A stretch of DNA of 64,000 nt. Origin: Methanobrevibacter thaueri. Its GTDB lineage: Archaea; Methanobacteriota; Methanobacteria; Methanobacteriales; Methanobacteriaceae. Of this stretch, positions 37,063-46,357 are shown piece by piece. Made by a program: the position numbers and the translations under genes. The DNA lies in the NCBI RefSeq assembly GCF_003111625.1, contig NZ_MZGS01000026.1, forward strand, positions 1-64,000, given 5' to 3'. Positions within the stretch are counted from its first letter, which is position 1, and the number at the start of each line of letters is the position of its first letter. Below the pieces are notes generated by a model. That model was not told where the DNA came from. It saw only the letters and a list, made by a program, of their open reading frames with translations, and made no database searches.

Positions 37063-38358
37063 CTAGAAAATGTCAATGACATCCAAATTTTCCGGCTCTT
37101 TCTTGCCGTTAAACACATCACGATCCAATTCATTATTTCTAAATGAAACAATTATGGTACAAATAGCGTCACCTGTTACATTAACGGCAGTACGGATCAT
37201 GTCTAAAATGTGATCTATTCCCATGATAATCGCAATCGCATCAACCGGCAATCCTACGGATGAAAATACCATATTCAATGTGACCAATCCCACTGAAGGA
37301 ACGCCAGCGGTACCTACGGATGCCATGACCGCTGTGAAAACAACAGTGATAAGAGCTGAAATGCCCAAATCCATACCATAAGCCTGAGCGGCGAACATAA
37401 CCGCACATCCCTGCATGATTGAAGTTCCATCCATGTTGATTGTAGCTCCCAAAGGAATTGTGAAAGAGGATACGTCACGGGAAACCCCCATCTCTGACAA
37501 TTTCTCCATGTTCAATGGAATTGTCGCATTTGAAGTGGAAGATGAAAATGCGAAAAGCATGACTGAAAAGAATCTCCTGAAGAACTTGATTGGATTCAGC
37601 CTGGTGAAAACGACAAGCAACATCGGATAAACGACAAAAGCCTGCACCACCAAAGCCACAATAACACACATCACATATTTTCCAAGAGGAATAATTCCCT
37701 CAAAGCCTAATCCGGCAAATGTCCTGGCCATAAGACAGAAAACACCGATAGGTGCGAATTTCATAACTATTGAAGTCATTTCCATCATGATCAAATTGCC
37801 TTGGGAAAACATGTCGTTGACCAGTTGTGTCTCTTCCCTCAGTTTGGCAAGAATGATTCCCAGCAACACTCCGAATATAATAACCGGCAACATGTCCCCA
37901 GTGGCCAATGAGGCGATAGGATTGTCCGGAATCATATTCAGGATTGCATCAGGCACTGTCTGGTTAACCGTTACGTTGGCCGAAGTTGCAACGCCAGCCA
38001 AATTCAAGCCGACACCAGGTTTTATTGCCATGGCTATTAAAAGAGCTATTGTAACTGCTACTGCTGTTGTAATGAGATAAAAAATAATTGTTGTCCCACC
38101 AATGGAACCTATTTTTCTTACATCAGATATTGATGCCACTCCAACGACAATGGAGCAGAAAACAAGAGGAACGACAAGCATCTTCATCAGCTTAATGAAA
38201 CAGTCCCCGCCCAAATAGAAAATGTTGTCAATGAATATGATTTGCTTGATGAAAGAATCTGAAACATAGAAGTTTAAAAATAAACCAAACAGGCAACCTA
38301 GAATCATTCCAATTAAAATCCAGTTACCCAAACTAATTTTTCTAAGTCTTTCGATCAT
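37063..38358 (-). CDS. dicarboxylate/amino acid:cation symporter (DAACS)
   Basis: About 431 residues with eight membrane helices and two re-entrant hairpins. Signature parts are AFSSSTSNATIPLNM (serine-rich hairpin, about 270-285), GATINMDGTSIMQGCAVMF (about 300-318) and the C-terminal IMGIDHILDMIRTAVNVTGDA, all typical of GltP/DctA glutamate or C4-dicarboxylate carriers driven by Na+ or H+. MIERLRK at 38358 is the likely start; an ATG five codons upstream is also possible. The cargo cannot be fixed from sequence. Confidence 0.9.
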   Translation of the reverse strand: MIERLRKISLGNWILIGMILGCLFGLFLNFYVSDSFIKQIIFIDNIFYLGGDCFIKLMKMLVVPLVFCSIVVGVASISDVRKIGSIGGTTIIFYLITTAVAVTIALLIAMAIKPGVGLNLAGVATSANVTVNQTVPDAILNMIPDNPIASLATGDMLPVIIFGVLLGIILAKLREETQLVNDMFSQGNLIMMEMTSIVMKFAPIGVFCLMARTFAGLGFEGIIPLGKYVMCVIVALVVQAFVVYPMLLVVFTRLNPIKFFRRFFSVMLFAFSSSTSNATIPLNMEKLSEMGVSRDVSSFTIPLGATINMDGTSIMQGCAVMFAAQAYGMDLGISALITVVFTAVMASVGTAGVPSVGLVTLNMVFSSVGLPVDAIAIIMGIDHILDMIRTAVNVTGDAICTIIVSFRNNELDRDVFNGKKEPENLDVIDIF

Positions 38359-38485
38359 AGCAATACATCGCAAATTTTTATAATAGAATATTTAATGAAA
38401 AATGTATATAAAAATATCGAAAAGCCCAAAAGTTTTAAAAATGCATTAAAAATAATAAAAAAAGATAAAAAAAAGTTGGAAAAAT

Positions 38486-38755
38486 TTACATTAATCTTCC
38501 AACGCCAGTAATTTCGAAACTGGCAACGCCTTCAATACCTGAAACCATTTCTTCAACAGGTTCAGATCCGCCTTCACCGTCGTCGGTGATGAATTGTAAG
38601 ATAATAGCTACTAAACCAAAAGCGATTGGTTCTTCGCTCATTTCATGAAGTTTAGCTCCTTCAGGCATTGAACTTTCAATGGTTGCTTTGATTGCTTCTA
38701 AGTCCACATCAGGACTGTCAGGCATGATTTTCATAGTTGTTAATACTTCACCCAT
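38486..38755 (-). CDS. translation elongation factor aEF-1B (EF-1 beta)
   Basis: An 89-residue GDP-GTP exchange factor for aEF-1A. It matches the archaeal family in length and in MGEVLTTMKIMPDSPDVDLE, EEPIAFGLVAIILQFI and the C-terminal VEEMVSGIEGVASFEI. GGAGG precedes the ATG. Codon use is of the highly expressed type, and the zinc-finger gene upstream probably shares its transcript. Confidence 0.95.
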   Translation of the reverse strand: MGEVLTTMKIMPDSPDVDLEAIKATIESSMPEGAKLHEMSEEPIAFGLVAIILQFITDDGEGGSEPVEEMVSGIEGVASFEITGVGRLM

Positions 38756-38775
38756 TCTAATTCCTCCATTTAATC

Positions 38776-38937
38776 TTATGGTCCTTCAAAACCACATTCA
38801 CATTTGTAACCGTGACCGAAAGTACGGCATTTTTCACATCTTGCAATTTTTGCTCCACAAATTGGGCATTCGAATTCTACGAATGGTCCAGTTAATGGAA
38901 TTTCTTGTTTACATGAAATACATTCTACTTCTTTCAT
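38776..38937 (-). CDS. small zinc-finger protein (HVO_2753-like)
   Basis: A 53-residue protein not long enough for many gene callers: MKEVECISCKQEIP, then FECPICGAKIARCEKCRTFG and YKCECGFEGP. Four CxxC or CxC pairs should hold two zinc ions, the layout of the small archaeal zinc-finger family often encoded next to aEF-1B. ATG follows GGTGAATAAA. Likely co-transcribed with the EF-1 beta gene 20 bases downstream. Confidence 0.88.
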   Translation of the reverse strand: MKEVECISCKQEIPLTGPFVEFECPICGAKIARCEKCRTFGHGYKCECGFEGP

Positions 38938-38938
38938 T

Positions 38939-39607
38939 TTATTCACCTATTATTTGTGTGTAATCGAAGTTATAATCATTTATATTATCGTCTATTAAAG
39001 ACATAACCCTTTCTGGGAACTTCCCATTCACAACATAACAATCAGACCCGAACTCTAATAGAAGGGACGGTAACATTACATCAATCGATGACTCTTGAAA
39101 AGTTAGTAATGTTGTTGCATCGATTTTACCTATGAATGTTGAACCAGGCTCCCTTGGTTCTTGGGTATATATACCATTTACATTTGTTACTATTAAAAGC
39201 TTTGCATTTATGAGGTGTGCAATGTATGCCGCAATGGAATCTGAAGTCACATCCCAGCTGCATTCAAAAGGGTCTTCGGCCCTTAAAAATTCGGAAACTA
39301 CAAATATTGGAGTAAAACCCTCATCTGAGATTTTCATAGCCTCATCAATAGTGTAGGCCAATCTTGTGGATTCCACCTTATCATTGACAAGTTTTGCTAT
39401 GATGTCCATGCAATCAATGGCAGTCCAATGGTTTGTCTCTTCACTGAAATCCATTTCATCATTGTATTTGCGAATCAGGTTTGCAAATTCCCCTCCGCCA
39501 AGTATGATGAGTGAACCGGTGTTCTCCAACCTGTCGGCAAGATCAATTGCATATTTTGGAAAGAGACTTCCCCCGATTTTTACAACCTGTTTTATGATAA
39601 TAATCAC
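38939..39607 (-). CDS. mfnE: amino acid kinase family protein, probably MfnE
   Basis: About 222 residues with KIGGSLFPKYAIDLADRL, LIILGGGEFANLIRKY (about 33-48), DCMDIIAKL and LLIVTNVNGIYT of the amino acid kinase fold. In methanogens this family includes MfnE, which phosphorylates (5-(aminomethyl)furan-3-yl)methyl phosphate in methanofuran synthesis. GTG 39607 or 39613 can start it, but both lack a Shine-Dalgarno; GGTGTGAT overlapping them would instead fit an ATA codon just before KQVVKIGG. It is upstream of, and in line with, the zinc-finger and EF-1 beta genes. Confidence 0.78.
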   Translation of the reverse strand: MIIIIKQVVKIGGSLFPKYAIDLADRLENTGSLIILGGGEFANLIRKYNDEMDFSEETNHWTAIDCMDIIAKLVNDKVESTRLAYTIDEAMKISDEGFTPIFVVSEFLRAEDPFECSWDVTSDSIAAYIAHLINAKLLIVTNVNGIYTQEPREPGSTFIGKIDATTLLTFQESSIDVMLPSLLLEFGSDCYVVNGKFPERVMSLIDDNINDYNFDYTQIIGE

Positions 39608-39652
39608 ACCCACGTTTAATTAAAAATAGCTTTGATTAAAATAACACTTTGA

Positions 39653-39991
39653 CTATAAGAGCTTCAAATCCCCAGTCACTTCATCAATAATATCGTCTTC
39701 ATCAGGTCCGAGCGCCAAAACCGTAACGCTTGATGTAGGTATCTGGGTCCTTCCGGCATCAACTACAAGATAATTCGCAATGCCCTTTTCATCGGCCACT
39801 TTCTTTAAGGCAGTGAGCTCCTCCAAGGTCTGGACCTTCAGGATTACTTTGGCATATGCCTCGTTTTCCCACTTCCTGACCTTATCCGCCGGAGATTTCT
39901 TGTACGCTCCAATAGATCCATGACAGCATTGTGCTGCGATTTTTCCCTTGCGCATCTTCAAATCTGTCCTTACTATCATTACCTGCTTCAT
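39653..39991 (-). CDS. pth: peptidyl-tRNA hydrolase 2 (Pth2)
   Basis: A 112-residue enzyme that frees tRNA from drop-off peptidyl-tRNA. MKQVMIVRTDLKMRKGKIAAQCCHGSIGA has the Lys-Gly-Lys-x-x-A-QC-H active-site strip of Pth2, and VVDAGRTQIPTSSVTVLALGPD follows near the end. ATG 39991 has GTGAT before it, so the longer frame is not used. Confidence 0.95.
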   Translation of the reverse strand: MKQVMIVRTDLKMRKGKIAAQCCHGSIGAYKKSPADKVRKWENEAYAKVILKVQTLEELTALKKVADEKGIANYLVVDAGRTQIPTSSVTVLALGPDEDDIIDEVTGDLKLL

Positions 39992-40153
39992 GCTATCACT
40001 AATTAGATATCTAATCATGTATTAAAAAGCTTTTGCATAATCTAAAAAAAATAAAAATAAAATAAAAAGGAAGCTATAGCAACCAAATCCATCTTTAAGA
40101 TTTGAAGTCAACGCTTAGCATCCCATACTTGCTTTATTTAACAAACAAATTAT

Positions 40154-40702
40154 CTACATTTTGAAATACACTACAATAATAGCTATAGTTACAATGATTG
40201 CTGCAACAATTAGCATTATAAGGTATGCGTTTTGGCCTATGCTAAATCCTTGATCATGAACTGCAGAAACATTGGTATTGTTGGTAGTGGTATTTGTTAC
40301 GTTAGTTGTCTGATTTGTAACGTTTAAGCCATCTGTTGAATCCGCATCGCTTGAAGAGTCATAGCTGTATGTTTGTGTAGGTTGAGAATAGCTGCTGTAC
40401 CTGTAACCTGAACTGCCTGAAGAACGTCCTGAAGAACTGGAACTAGATGAACTAGAAGAACTGGAACTTGACTCAGAACTACTTCCAGAATCGGAGCTGG
40501 AACCGGAATCAGAGCTACTTCCAGAATCAGAACTTCCACTGTCACCAGAATCCGAACTGCCTCCATCACCGGAATCAGAGCTGCCGCCTCCGTCACCAGA
40601 ATCGGAACTTCCAGCATCGCTAGTTTCGGCAAAAGCCATTCCGCTAGCGGAAATTACAACAAACAATACCAAAAGTATAGCCATAATTTTACTTATTTTC
40701 AT
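40154..40702 (-). CDS. secreted serine/glycine/aspartate-rich surface protein
   Basis: A 182-residue protein: signal peptide (about 1-26, ending SGMAFAE), a low-complexity region of SDSG and SS repeats (about 30-105), a Thr/Asn-rich stretch (TNQTTNVTNTTTNNTN) with many N-glycosylation sequons, and one C-terminal membrane helix (about 158-178) with a short KM end. It looks like a glycosylated stalk anchored in the membrane and passing through the wall. The SD-repeat composition recalls Clf-Sdr proteins but homology is not implied. Confidence 0.72.
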   Translation of the reverse strand: MKISKIMAILLVLFVVISASGMAFAETSDAGSSDSGDGGGSSDSGDGGSSDSGDSGSSDSGSSSDSGSSSDSGSSSESSSSSSSSSSSSSSGRSSGSSGYRYSSYSQPTQTYSYDSSSDADSTDGLNVTNQTTNVTNTTTNNTNVSAVHDQGFSIGQNAYLIMLIVAAIIVTIAIIVVYFKM

Positions 40703-40911
40703 TTAATCACCCCAATTGTTGAATTTTAATTGCTTCAAATTCAAAATTGACAATTGTGTATTTAACAATTTATAGTTAATATTTAAAATAGTTACTGTTT
40801 ATTTGGCAAAAAAAACAACCTAAAAAATTTTTTCAATTGGAAGTTTTACAACAAAAATTAATTAATAGTTAAAACAAACTCATTAATGATTATATTTTTA
40901 AGGAGATAATA

Positions 40912-42690
40912 ATGACACGTATTTCAATTTTAGACAAAGACAGATGTCAACCGAAGAAATGTGATTATCTTTGCATTCACTACTGTCCCGGCGTTAGAAT
41001 GGAAGAGGACACCATAGTGATTGATGAGGACACTAAAAAACCGTTGATATCAGAGGAATTGTGTGAAGGGTGCGGAATATGTACTAACCGATGCCCATTT
41101 GATGCTATTTCAATTATAAACTTGCCTGAAGCGGCAGGCGAACCTATCCACAGGTTCGGCCAAAACCAATTTGAACTTTTCGGACTTCCCCACCTTGAGG
41201 AGGGAACCGTCCTTGGGCTTTTAGGGCCGAACGGTATAGGTAAGTCCACAATAATGAACATCCTTTCAGGAAGCCTTATTCCAAACTTCGGAGACTTCGA
41301 GAACCAGCCTGAAAACTGGGATGCAGTTATCGACTTCTATAAGGGATCATCACTTCAGAAATACTTCGAGGACCTGTCTGAAGGCAACATCAAGACCATA
41401 TTAAAACCACAGATGGTCGACAAACTTCCGAAAGTCGTCAAGGGAAAGGTCAAAGACCTTCTCGGCAATGTAAACGAAAGGGACAAGCTTGACTACGTGA
41501 CCAAAGAGCTTCAGCTGGAAAACGTTTTGGACCGTAAGATGGAAAACCTGAGTGGAGGAGAGCTCCAGAGGGTTGCAATAGCCGCAACCGTCCTGAGGGA
41601 AGGGGACTTCTACTACTTCGACGAGCCGACATCATGGCTGGACGTGTCCCAAAGGCTGAATGCCGTTAAGGTAATCAGGTCCCTTGCCGAAGAGGGCAAA
41701 AGCGTACTTGTCATCGAGCACGACCTCGCTACATTAGATGCATTGTCCGACAACATCCACATCCTATACGGACAGCCTGGAGGATATGGTGTAGTGTCCG
41801 GAAGAAAAGGAGTTCGTTTAGGAATCAACGCTTACATCAACGGATTCTTGGCTGAGGAAAATGTCAGAATCAGAAGAAATCCTATTGAATTCACAATAAG
41901 ACCGCCGACTCCTGAAGATGAAGGAGATGCGATTGCATCATATTCTGATTTAAGCAAGGAATATGACGGATTCAGCCTTAGCGCTGATGCAGGTGAAATA
42001 TTCTACGATGAAATCGTCACAGCATTCGGATCAAACGGTATTGGAAAAACAACCTTCGCAAAAATGCTTGCAGGAGTTGAGGAGCCAACATCAGGCGAAG
42101 TTGATGAGGAAGTTACAATAGCATACAAGCCACAATATATCGTTTCCAACTTTGAAGGAAGCGTCAGTGACTTCTTATACATGAACGCCCCAAGTTTCGG
42201 ATCAAAGATCTTTGAAAGCGAAATTATGAAACCATTGACACTTGATGAGATGCTGGATAAGCCGGTCAAGGGTTTGAGTGGTGGTGAGCTTCAAAGATTG
42301 GCGATAGCCGCAACATTATCCAAAGAAGCCGAAATATATCTTTTCGACGAGCCTACAGCATTCCTGGATGTTGAGCAAAGGCTGATAGCCGCCAGGGTCA
42401 TCCGTAAAATGATTGAAAGCAGAAACGCCGCATCACTTATCGTTGACCACGATATCGTATTTATCGATTATATCTCCGATAGGGCAATGGTGTTCAATGG
42501 TACTCCTGGTTTGAACGGTCATGCTTCAAAGCCTACCGATTTAAGGAATGCAATGAACGAGTTTTTAGGAAACTTAAACATTACATTCAGAAGAGACAAG
42601 GAAACCAAAAGGCCAAGGGTCAACAAGCTTGACAGTTACAAAGACCGTGAGCAAAAGGAAAAAGGAGAATATTATTACCTGTCTGATTAG
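40912..42690 (+). CDS. ribosome recycling/biogenesis ATPase RLI (ABCE1)
   Basis: A 592-residue twin ABC ATPase that splits ribosomes after termination. The N-terminal Fe-S domain carries eight cysteines ([14 protein letters not shown] and [12 protein letters not shown]); ABC1 has GPNGIGKST and [16 protein letters not shown]2 has GSNGIGKTT and [13 protein letters not shown]. Length is normal for ABCE1. AAGGAGAT precedes the ATG. As an essential Fe-S protein of translation it sits next to the ncRNA pair, but transcription is convergent. Confidence 0.96.
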   Translation: MTRISILDKDRCQPKKCDYLCIHYCPGVRMEEDTIVIDEDTKKPLISEELCEGCGICTNRCPFDAISIINLPEAAGEPIHRFGQNQFELFGLPHLEEGTVLGLLGPNGIGKSTIMNILSGSLIPNFGDFENQPENWDAVIDFYKGSSLQKYFEDLSEGNIKTILKPQMVDKLPKVVKGKVKDLLGNVNERDKLDYVTKELQLENVLDRKMENLSGGELQRVAIAATVLREGDFYYFDEPTSWLDVSQRLNAVKVIRSLAEEGKSVLVIEHDLATLDALSDNIHILYGQPGGYGVVSGRKGVRLGINAYINGFLAEENVRIRRNPIEFTIRPPTPEDEGDAIASYSDLSKEYDGFSLSADAGEIFYDEIVTAFGSNGIGKTTFAKMLAGVEEPTSGEVDEEVTIAYKPQYIVSNFEGSVSDFLYMNAPSFGSKIFESEIMKPLTLDEMLDKPVKGLSGGELQRLAIAATLSKEAEIYLFDEPTAFLDVEQRLIAARVIRKMIESRNAASLIVDHDIVFIDYISDRAMVFNGTPGLNGHASKPTDLRNAMNEFLGNLNITFRRDKETKRPRVNKLDSYKDREQKEKGEYYYLSD

Positions 42691-42711
42691 ACATATTGCC
42701 CATCACCATTA

Positions 42712-43000
42712 ATTAAAAAAAAGAGTTATTAAAGCAGAGGAGAGAAGCTTTAATAACGATCAAATTTTAAATAATTCATCCTCAAAACAAAAAACAAATT
42801 ATTTAAAGATACAAATGACTTTCCAAGATAATTAAAAAGATGTTTTAACTATCTTTGTAAGATCACTGCTTGCACAATAATCTTACAAAGACAATTAAGA
42901 TAGAGTGTAAATAGCCGTGACAGCTATTTACATTTATATATGTCTAATTTAAATTGAGGTATGGACATATTAATTATCAAACGAGGTAATTTGATAATCT
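42712..43000 (-). ncRNA. multi-hairpin ncRNA candidate 5 (nickel-type promoter)
   Basis: Minus-strand RNA with at least five perfect hairpins: ATTATCAAA/TTTGATAAT (42973-42998, loop TTACCTCG), ATATGTC/GACATAT (42938-42970, loop with ACCTC), GTAAATAGC/GCTATTTAC (42907-42931), a 12-bp TCTTTGTAAGAT/ATCTTACAAAGA (42852-42891) and a terminator GTTATTAAAGC/GCTTTAATAAC (42725-42757) with loop TTCTCTCCTCT and then CTTTTTTTT. Two loops show ACCTC and the last CUCUCCUC, all complementary to Shine-Dalgarno sequences. No ORF. The start is taken from the TATA box at 43024. Confidence 0.62.
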
Positions 43001-43014
43001 ATACTATACTAACT

Positions 43015-43049
43015 AGTAATAACCATATAAATGTTATTAAAGTATTACT
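43015..43049 (-). promoter_or_regulatory. AGTATTACT-type promoter of ncRNA 5
   Basis: TAATAAC and GTTATTA are inverted repeats separated by nine bases that contain the TATA box (minus TTTATATG, plus coordinates 43024-43031), followed by AGTATTACT (43041-43049). The arrangement is nearly base-for-base that of the promoter at 46795-46827. Confidence 0.65.
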
Positions 43050-43401
43050 CATTGGATTAACCCTTAAATTAAAAATTAATAAATTAAAATCATTTAAATG
43101 AATTAAAAATAAACCAGAACTTCAATCATGTTAAAATAACCTTTTTTCATCCCTTACTCGAAAAAAATAATAAACACGAAAATTATGAAAACTGAGTTAT
43201 ACCGGAAAATAAATGATAAAAATATCTAAATTAATGAAATATACCACCATAAAAATTATTTAGCAAAATTAATTGATTTTCGCTAATTAAACAGATATAA
43301 ATTTGTCAAAATAATGAAATAAAAAAAGTATTACTTTTTATAAAAATAATACTACAATACATAATATTTTTTTATAAAAAAGTATTATTGACAGAAGAGA
43401 T
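43050..43401 (-). promoter_or_regulatory. spacer with a second palindromic element pair
   Basis: No gene. Two TATA-centred palindromes lie at 43327-43353 (AGTATTA, 13 bases with TTTTTATAAAAA, TAATACT) and 43361-43388 (ATAATA...TATTAT). The same element occurs at 47106-47132, again about 300 bases upstream of an AGTATTACT promoter. Whether it is a second promoter or a remote operator is unclear. The remaining 270 bases are AT-rich without features I recognise. Confidence 0.5.
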
Positions 43402-43735
43402 ATTTAAAAAAAATAGCTATTAAAGACAGGAGGAGAGATTGCTTTAATAGCTATTGTAGACAGTGAAAGAAACCTATATATGTTTATATAAATCTCCTTT
43501 TTGTTATTAATTATCCTACATTGATGGAGAAAATAAGCAATACCGGTTGGTTATGCCAACAACCAATATTGCTCGGCTAATGATGAATTTATCAACATAA
43601 AGATAATTAATTGAAAAACAGTCGAAATATTCTCTATTTTAACTATTTTTCTAACATTAGTGATCATCCCACTAATCTTAGAAAAACAACTAATAGGTGA
43701 AAGTAAATAGCTGAAATAGCTATTTACAATCATAA
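43402..43735 (-). ncRNA. multi-hairpin ncRNA candidate 4, related to candidate 5
   Basis: Minus-strand RNA just after the MvhD-like stop codon. It begins with the same GTAAATAGC/GCTATTTAC hairpin as candidate 5 (43703-43727), then a 17-base stem with one mismatch (43646-43686), a broken stem GCAATA..GGTTG/CAACC..TATTGC (43537-43572), and a terminator of 14 bp AATAGCTATTAAAG/CTTTAATAGCTATT (43412-43455), loop CAATCTCTCCTCCTGT, then ATTTTTTTT. No clear TATA box precedes it, so it may be the processed 3' UTR of the upstream operon rather than an independent gene. Confidence 0.58.
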
Positions 43736-43761
43736 ATATGGCTCGACTATTTTTTTTAACT

Positions 43762-44166
43762 CTATTTTAGCTCTAATGGCCCCAATTTTAAGAGAGTTTT
43801 ATGAAATTCTTCCATTGTTCTTTGGAATTTCTCACCTTCAGACGCTGAAATCCATTCATGACGGAACCTTTCCTTTTCAATTCCAAACTCTTCAAGAATA
43901 TCCTCAACAATCTTTGATCTTCTAGACCATTTGTAGTTTCCCGCATCATAATGGCAGTCACCAATATGGCATCCGCCTACAAATACTCCATCAGCACCTT
44001 CCTGAAATGCTTTGAAAACCATTGAAGGATTGATTCTTCCAGAGCACATTACACGAATGATTCTGATGTTTGGTGAATATTGCATACGAGCAGTTCCTGC
44101 AGTATCCGCACCACCATAACAACACCAATTACATAATAAACCTACAATTTTTAAATCATCAGACAT
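43762..44166 (-). CDS. MvhD-like hydrogenase iron-sulfur subunit
   Basis: A 134-residue protein with [19 protein letters not shown] (about 9-27), [12 protein letters not shown] and [13 protein letters not shown], the [2Fe-2S] subunit that docks electron donors to heterodisulfide reductase HdrA. Here it follows an FdhB-like gene, not hydrogenase genes. In Methanothermobacter a similar set (flpECBDA) lies between hmd and mvh, and this copy fits FlpD. Likely role: hand electrons from F420H2 or a formate-type module to Hdr. Confidence 0.88.
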   Translation of the reverse strand: MSDDLKIVGLLCNWCCYGGADTAGTARMQYSPNIRIIRVMCSGRINPSMVFKAFQEGADGVFVGGCHIGDCHYDAGNYKWSRRSKIVEDILEEFGIEKERFRHEWISASEGEKFQRTMEEFHKTLLKLGPLELK

Positions 44167-44175
44167 CGAATCACC

Positions 44176-45315
44176 TCATAATTCTGTTTTTTCTGGACTG
44201 TATAATGGAGGTTTGATGTCATCTGAAACTCCAGCTACATAACCAGTTCTAGCAAAGTATTTCTTCTGCAATTTATCGAAAATTAATGAAACAGGAATGT
44301 CCATCGGACATACGTCATCACATTGGCCACAGTCCACACAGCTGAAACTCATATGGGACAATCTGACACCCTGAAAAGCGATTGGGACCGGTGGAATGTT
44401 GGATTCATCCTTGAAGTAAGGCTTGTTCAACTCACAGTTTTCAAAGCACCAACATATAGGGCAAACATCGCGACATGCATAACAGCTGATGCAACGGCTC
44501 CACTCGTCCATTTCACTAACTAATGGATAATTAGCGTCCTGATTCTTTTTAGCCATCTTAATCATGATGTTTTCAACCTTTGACCTTCCCTCAACAGCCG
44601 CATCAGAAGGTGATTTGGTGTCAAGGATTCCTGCTTTTTTAGCACCATCTATGAGTTCCTGGCCCTTTTCATCATTGATTTCTATGAATGTCCAACCGTC
44701 TTCGGCACCCCAATTTCCACAGGCGATATTAGCCTTTCTAGGGATTTTCACGTCACATCTTTGGCAGTTGTTACGGCGTCCGTAACCCTTCTCTTCAAGG
44801 TCATGGATTTTCACTGATTCTTCTGATCCGTCAGCAAGCTCGATGATGAATTGACCCTTGTCAATCTCTTCGCTTACGACATCATCAGGGTCGGCTTCGT
44901 AGAACAGGTCAATCATTTCCCTACCGCTGACCGGTGATACAGTACCTCCACAGTTCAAACCAATCATGTAAATGTTGTCCTTATCAATCTTATGCCTTGT
45001 GATAAGCTCCTCAACAGCCCTCATGTCACATGGCTTGACTGTGAAAGCAACCTTTTTACCGGTGAAATATTTTTGAACAAGGTCCCCTATCATTGTTGGA
45101 GCACAGTGGTAAGACCCTGCAGTTTTCAATAAATCATCTGAAGCAGTGATGAAAACTGGAAAAGCGTCATAAACATCATCCTGAGGACTTAATGCCAAAA
45201 CACCATCAACCAATTCCTCATCAAGCAAATATTTAAGGATGCTGGTTACAGCCCCTCCACATTCGCCCGCTTCAAGAATTTCATTATTTTGAGATTTCGC
45301 TAAAACATGACTCAT
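44176..45315 (-). CDS. F420-dependent FdhB-like dehydrogenase beta subunit
   Basis: A 379-residue FrhB/FdhB-family flavoprotein: GECGGAVTSILKYLL (about 17-31), VAFTVKPCDMRAVEEL (about 90), CQRCDVKIPRKANIACGNWG, and two C-terminal [4Fe-4S] motifs CISCYACRDVCP and CVDCGQCDDVCP. It uses FAD and Fe-S clusters to exchange electrons with coenzyme F420. No full-length FdhA is present, so it is more likely the FlpB type than a true formate dehydrogenase. Nine bases before the MvhD-like gene. Confidence 0.9.
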   Translation of the reverse strand: MSHVLAKSQNNEILEAGECGGAVTSILKYLLDEELVDGVLALSPQDDVYDAFPVFITASDDLLKTAGSYHCAPTMIGDLVQKYFTGKKVAFTVKPCDMRAVEELITRHKIDKDNIYMIGLNCGGTVSPVSGREMIDLFYEADPDDVVSEEIDKGQFIIELADGSEESVKIHDLEEKGYGRRNNCQRCDVKIPRKANIACGNWGAEDGWTFIEINDEKGQELIDGAKKAGILDTKSPSDAAVEGRSKVENIMIKMAKKNQDANYPLVSEMDEWSRCISCYACRDVCPICWCFENCELNKPYFKDESNIPPVPIAFQGVRLSHMSFSCVDCGQCDDVCPMDIPVSLIFDKLQKKYFARTGYVAGVSDDIKPPLYSPEKTEL

Positions 45316-45325
45316 ATTATCCCCT

Positions 45326-46339
45326 CTATTTGTTTAACTCCTCGATAACTTCGACAATGCCAAGATTATCAGATTCGACAACTGAATTGAAATTTTGCAC
45401 TTCACCCATTGCATTGACAAAAGATCCGCCTTGCTCTAACCATGATTTAACAGGGACGACAATATCTGCAATTTTTGTTGTCTCATTTTCGCAGCAGGCA
45501 AAACTTATGATTTTAGAGATTTTGGTAAAATCATAATCAAACTCTTCAACTACATCTTCATTAAATACCAATAGCAATTTGCTTTCATCAAACAGTTCCT
45601 CCATTTCCTCACTGGATTTTGGATCGATGATATTCAATGCGCCTTTTGTATTTGGTTTACTGAAAACAGGCAAGACTTTAGAATTCAAGGATTCCAGTTT
45701 ATCCAAATCCTCAGCTGCATCAACATAATTGAACACGACAACTGAAGAGTCATCAATTTCATCGATGAATGCATCTAAAAATTCCTGAACTGATGAATTT
45801 GAGGTTTCGTCAGCAATATTGAATGTGACTGCATTCTCATTTTTACTCAAAGCGTATATTTTTGCTCCATTTTGCTTTGCATGAACAATTCTTCTTCCAA
45901 TCAATGGATTTTCATACAACAAATCACCAATTGCAAACACTTTGTCTGCGCCGGCAATCTCATCATAGGAAGCAACATCCTCAAAATTTTTCAAGTCATC
46001 TGCATAAAATCCAATCTTAAATCCATTAGATTCTGCAAACTCTTTAATCGCTTCAATCTCCTCAACATTATCATTTCCAGAACAGATTACAGATACGTCT
46101 GATGCATTAATGGATTTAATTTCATTTGAAGCATCTGCAATTGCTTTATCCAAATCAACATCTTCAAATTTGCTTTTATGATTGTCTATTGAATTTCTTC
46201 CATTCAAACAGTTTTTCCCAGCGTTAACAGGATGTCTCTTATATGGAAATGTCCCAACAATTTCTTCACCATCTAAAATCACATTTATGCCGCAACCAAC
46301 ACTGCATGAAGGGCATAATGTGTGTTTAATTTCAAACAT
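45326..46339 (-). CDS. short molybdopterin-oxidoreductase-like protein (FlpC type)
   Basis: A 337-residue protein whose N-terminus has CPSCSVGCGIN...NCLNGR, the [4Fe-4S] motif of FdhA/FwdB. The following part resembles the Rossmann-like domains of those enzymes (IPVVKSWLEQGGSFVNAMGEVQ-like end). It is about half the length of FdhA and I see no catalytic Cys/Sec region, so it may be an electron-transfer or scaffold subunit that has lost catalysis. Middle of a tight four-gene operon with the FdhB- and MvhD-like genes. Confidence 0.78.
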   Translation of the reverse strand: MFEIKHTLCPSCSVGCGINVILDGEEIVGTFPYKRHPVNAGKNCLNGRNSIDNHKSKFEDVDLDKAIADASNEIKSINASDVSVICSGNDNVEEIEAIKEFAESNGFKIGFYADDLKNFEDVASYDEIAGADKVFAIGDLLYENPLIGRRIVHAKQNGAKIYALSKNENAVTFNIADETSNSSVQEFLDAFIDEIDDSSVVVFNYVDAAEDLDKLESLNSKVLPVFSKPNTKGALNIIDPKSSEEMEELFDESKLLLVFNEDVVEEFDYDFTKISKIISFACCENETTKIADIVVPVKSWLEQGGSFVNAMGEVQNFNSVVESDNLGIVEVIEELNK

Positions 46340-46357
46340 AATTCATCACCAAATTTT

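Noticed and set aside
42725-43455. Reading the terminator hairpins at 42.73 and 43.41 kb on the plus strand, where loops would show GGAGGAG (a Shine-Dalgarno-like loop)
   Set aside because: No T-tract follows on the plus strand and no start codon is near, whereas the minus strand has long U-tails directly after both stems.
44176-46339. A complete formate dehydrogenase (fdhAB)
   Set aside because: The FdhA-like gene is about half the normal length without a recognisable catalytic Cys/Sec part, and no formate transporter FdhC is adjacent.
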